Shown piece by piece: positions 35,278-64,000 of a stretch of DNA of 64,000 bases. The position numbers and the translations under genes are program-made. The notes beneath the pieces were generated by a model that searched no databases, was not told the origin of the DNA, and worked only from the letters and a program-made list of their open reading frames with translations. How positions within the stretch are numbered: position 1 is the first letter of the stretch; each line of letters opens with the position of its first letter. Location: the NCBI GenBank assembly GCA_963693365.1, contig CAVNZM010000005.1, positions 10,850,001 through 10,914,000 of the forward strand, written 5' to 3'. The stretch comes from Amoebidium appalachense (lineage: Eukaryota; Ichthyosporea).

Positions 35278-35491
35278 CTGAATAATGTATCTGTGTATGG
35301 GCAATGCTATATCCTTCGAGTCGACTTCATATTGACGATGCCTGTGTATGTGTACGAACTTCCGACTTGGATCCCCGGGATGTCCGAGGTGTATCTAGCG
35401 TATTGTATTCTGGGAACAAGGTCGCATATGCCGTGGACGTGCTATGTATAGGGTGTGCGGTCGTGTGGTAGTGGGGGTGTCTGTACACGTG

Positions 35492-35656
<165 letters not shown>

Positions 35657-35676
35657 TTGGTGGTGGTGGTGGTGGT

Positions 35677-35722
<46 letters not shown>

Positions 35723-35744
35723 GGAGCAAGGGGGTTGCAGTTAC

Positions 35745-63716
<27,972 letters not shown>

Positions 63717-64000
63717 CTATCAAAAACAGTCAGTTGGGTGGCTGACGGTGGCTTGCATGTGCCGTGGTGGTGAAAAAAGGGGGGGGGGAGGGGGGAGAGG
63801 GGGGGGGGGGGGGGGGGGCTGTGAATATACTGGTGCATACTACGCTAGTTGTATGTACAGTACCTGCAGATATCATATCTATGGATTGTTTTTGGCTGTG
63901 GATACACTGGTTGTGTAGGCATTTAGGCACTGGATAATCGGTTTGCCCAGTATACAGTTGCCAATGTGGAATGAGCCTACAAGGAAGAGCCGTTTATGCC
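63717..64000 (-). other. Intron of the SMCHD1-like gene at the window edge
   Basis: The acceptor of exon 63593-63716 is at 63717-63720. The rest contains a G-rich tract (63779-63820) and unique sequence. I see no convincing further exon before the window ends. Confidence 0.5.

Overview
This is a nuclear genome window from an intron-rich eukaryote. There are no operons, ribosome binding sites, tRNAs, rRNAs or CRISPR arrays. The real coding sequence is short exons (27-353 nt) with GT-AG borders whose reading phases join, separated by introns packed with (CA/GT)n, (CT/GA)n, long C/G homopolymers and minisatellites. Almost all long open frames in the window are translations of these simple repeats (Thr-His, Cys-Val, Ser-Leu, poly-Pro, poly-Gly) and are not genes. 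The gene set (EFM7-type methyltransferase, single-domain tyrosine phosphatase, FYRN/FYRC protein, SMCHD1-like protein) and the huge repeat-filled introns would fit a unicellular relative of animals such as an ichthyosporean. That assignment is inference.

Layout. (1) 598-8221, plus strand: an 8-exon EFM7/Nnt1-like N-terminal/lysine methyltransferase with one apparent +1 shift in exon 3. (2) 8222-10844: tail-to-tail intergenic DNA with a composite (CA)n satellite. (3) 10845-17981, minus strand: a 9-exon classical protein tyrosine phosphatase whose penultimate intron holds a ~40-copy 23-bp minisatellite. (4) 18012-22379: no recognised gene; contains an 86-nt G run. (5) 22380-23695, minus strand: a 3-exon secreted protein with two SdrD_B/Cna-B-like beta-sandwich repeats, followed upstream by a 66-bp duplication and a CCAAT-box cluster. 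(6) 26879-34960, minus strand: an FYRN-FYRC protein resembling TBRG1, with a tandemly duplicated pair of proline/arginine-rich exons. (7) 35745 to beyond the right edge, minus strand: 42 phase-compatible exons (about 1,675 codons) of an SMCHD1-like protein, whose GHKL ATPase module should lie outside the window.

The most interesting point is that regions 6 and 7 may be one gene. The last clear SMCHD1-like exon ends in phase 1, and the first FYR exon 0.8 kb downstream on the same strand can begin in phase 1. No stop or start is forced between them. An SMCHD1-like chromatin ATPase ending in an FYR module would be an architecture I do not know. A two-gene model (ATG at 34958-34960, stop at 35081) is also open. 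Other notable structures are a palindromic MITE family with long terminal inverted repeats, a dispersed poly-C-flanked element in four intronic copies, poly-C tracts hugging 5' splice sites, and several minisatellites next to splice sites.
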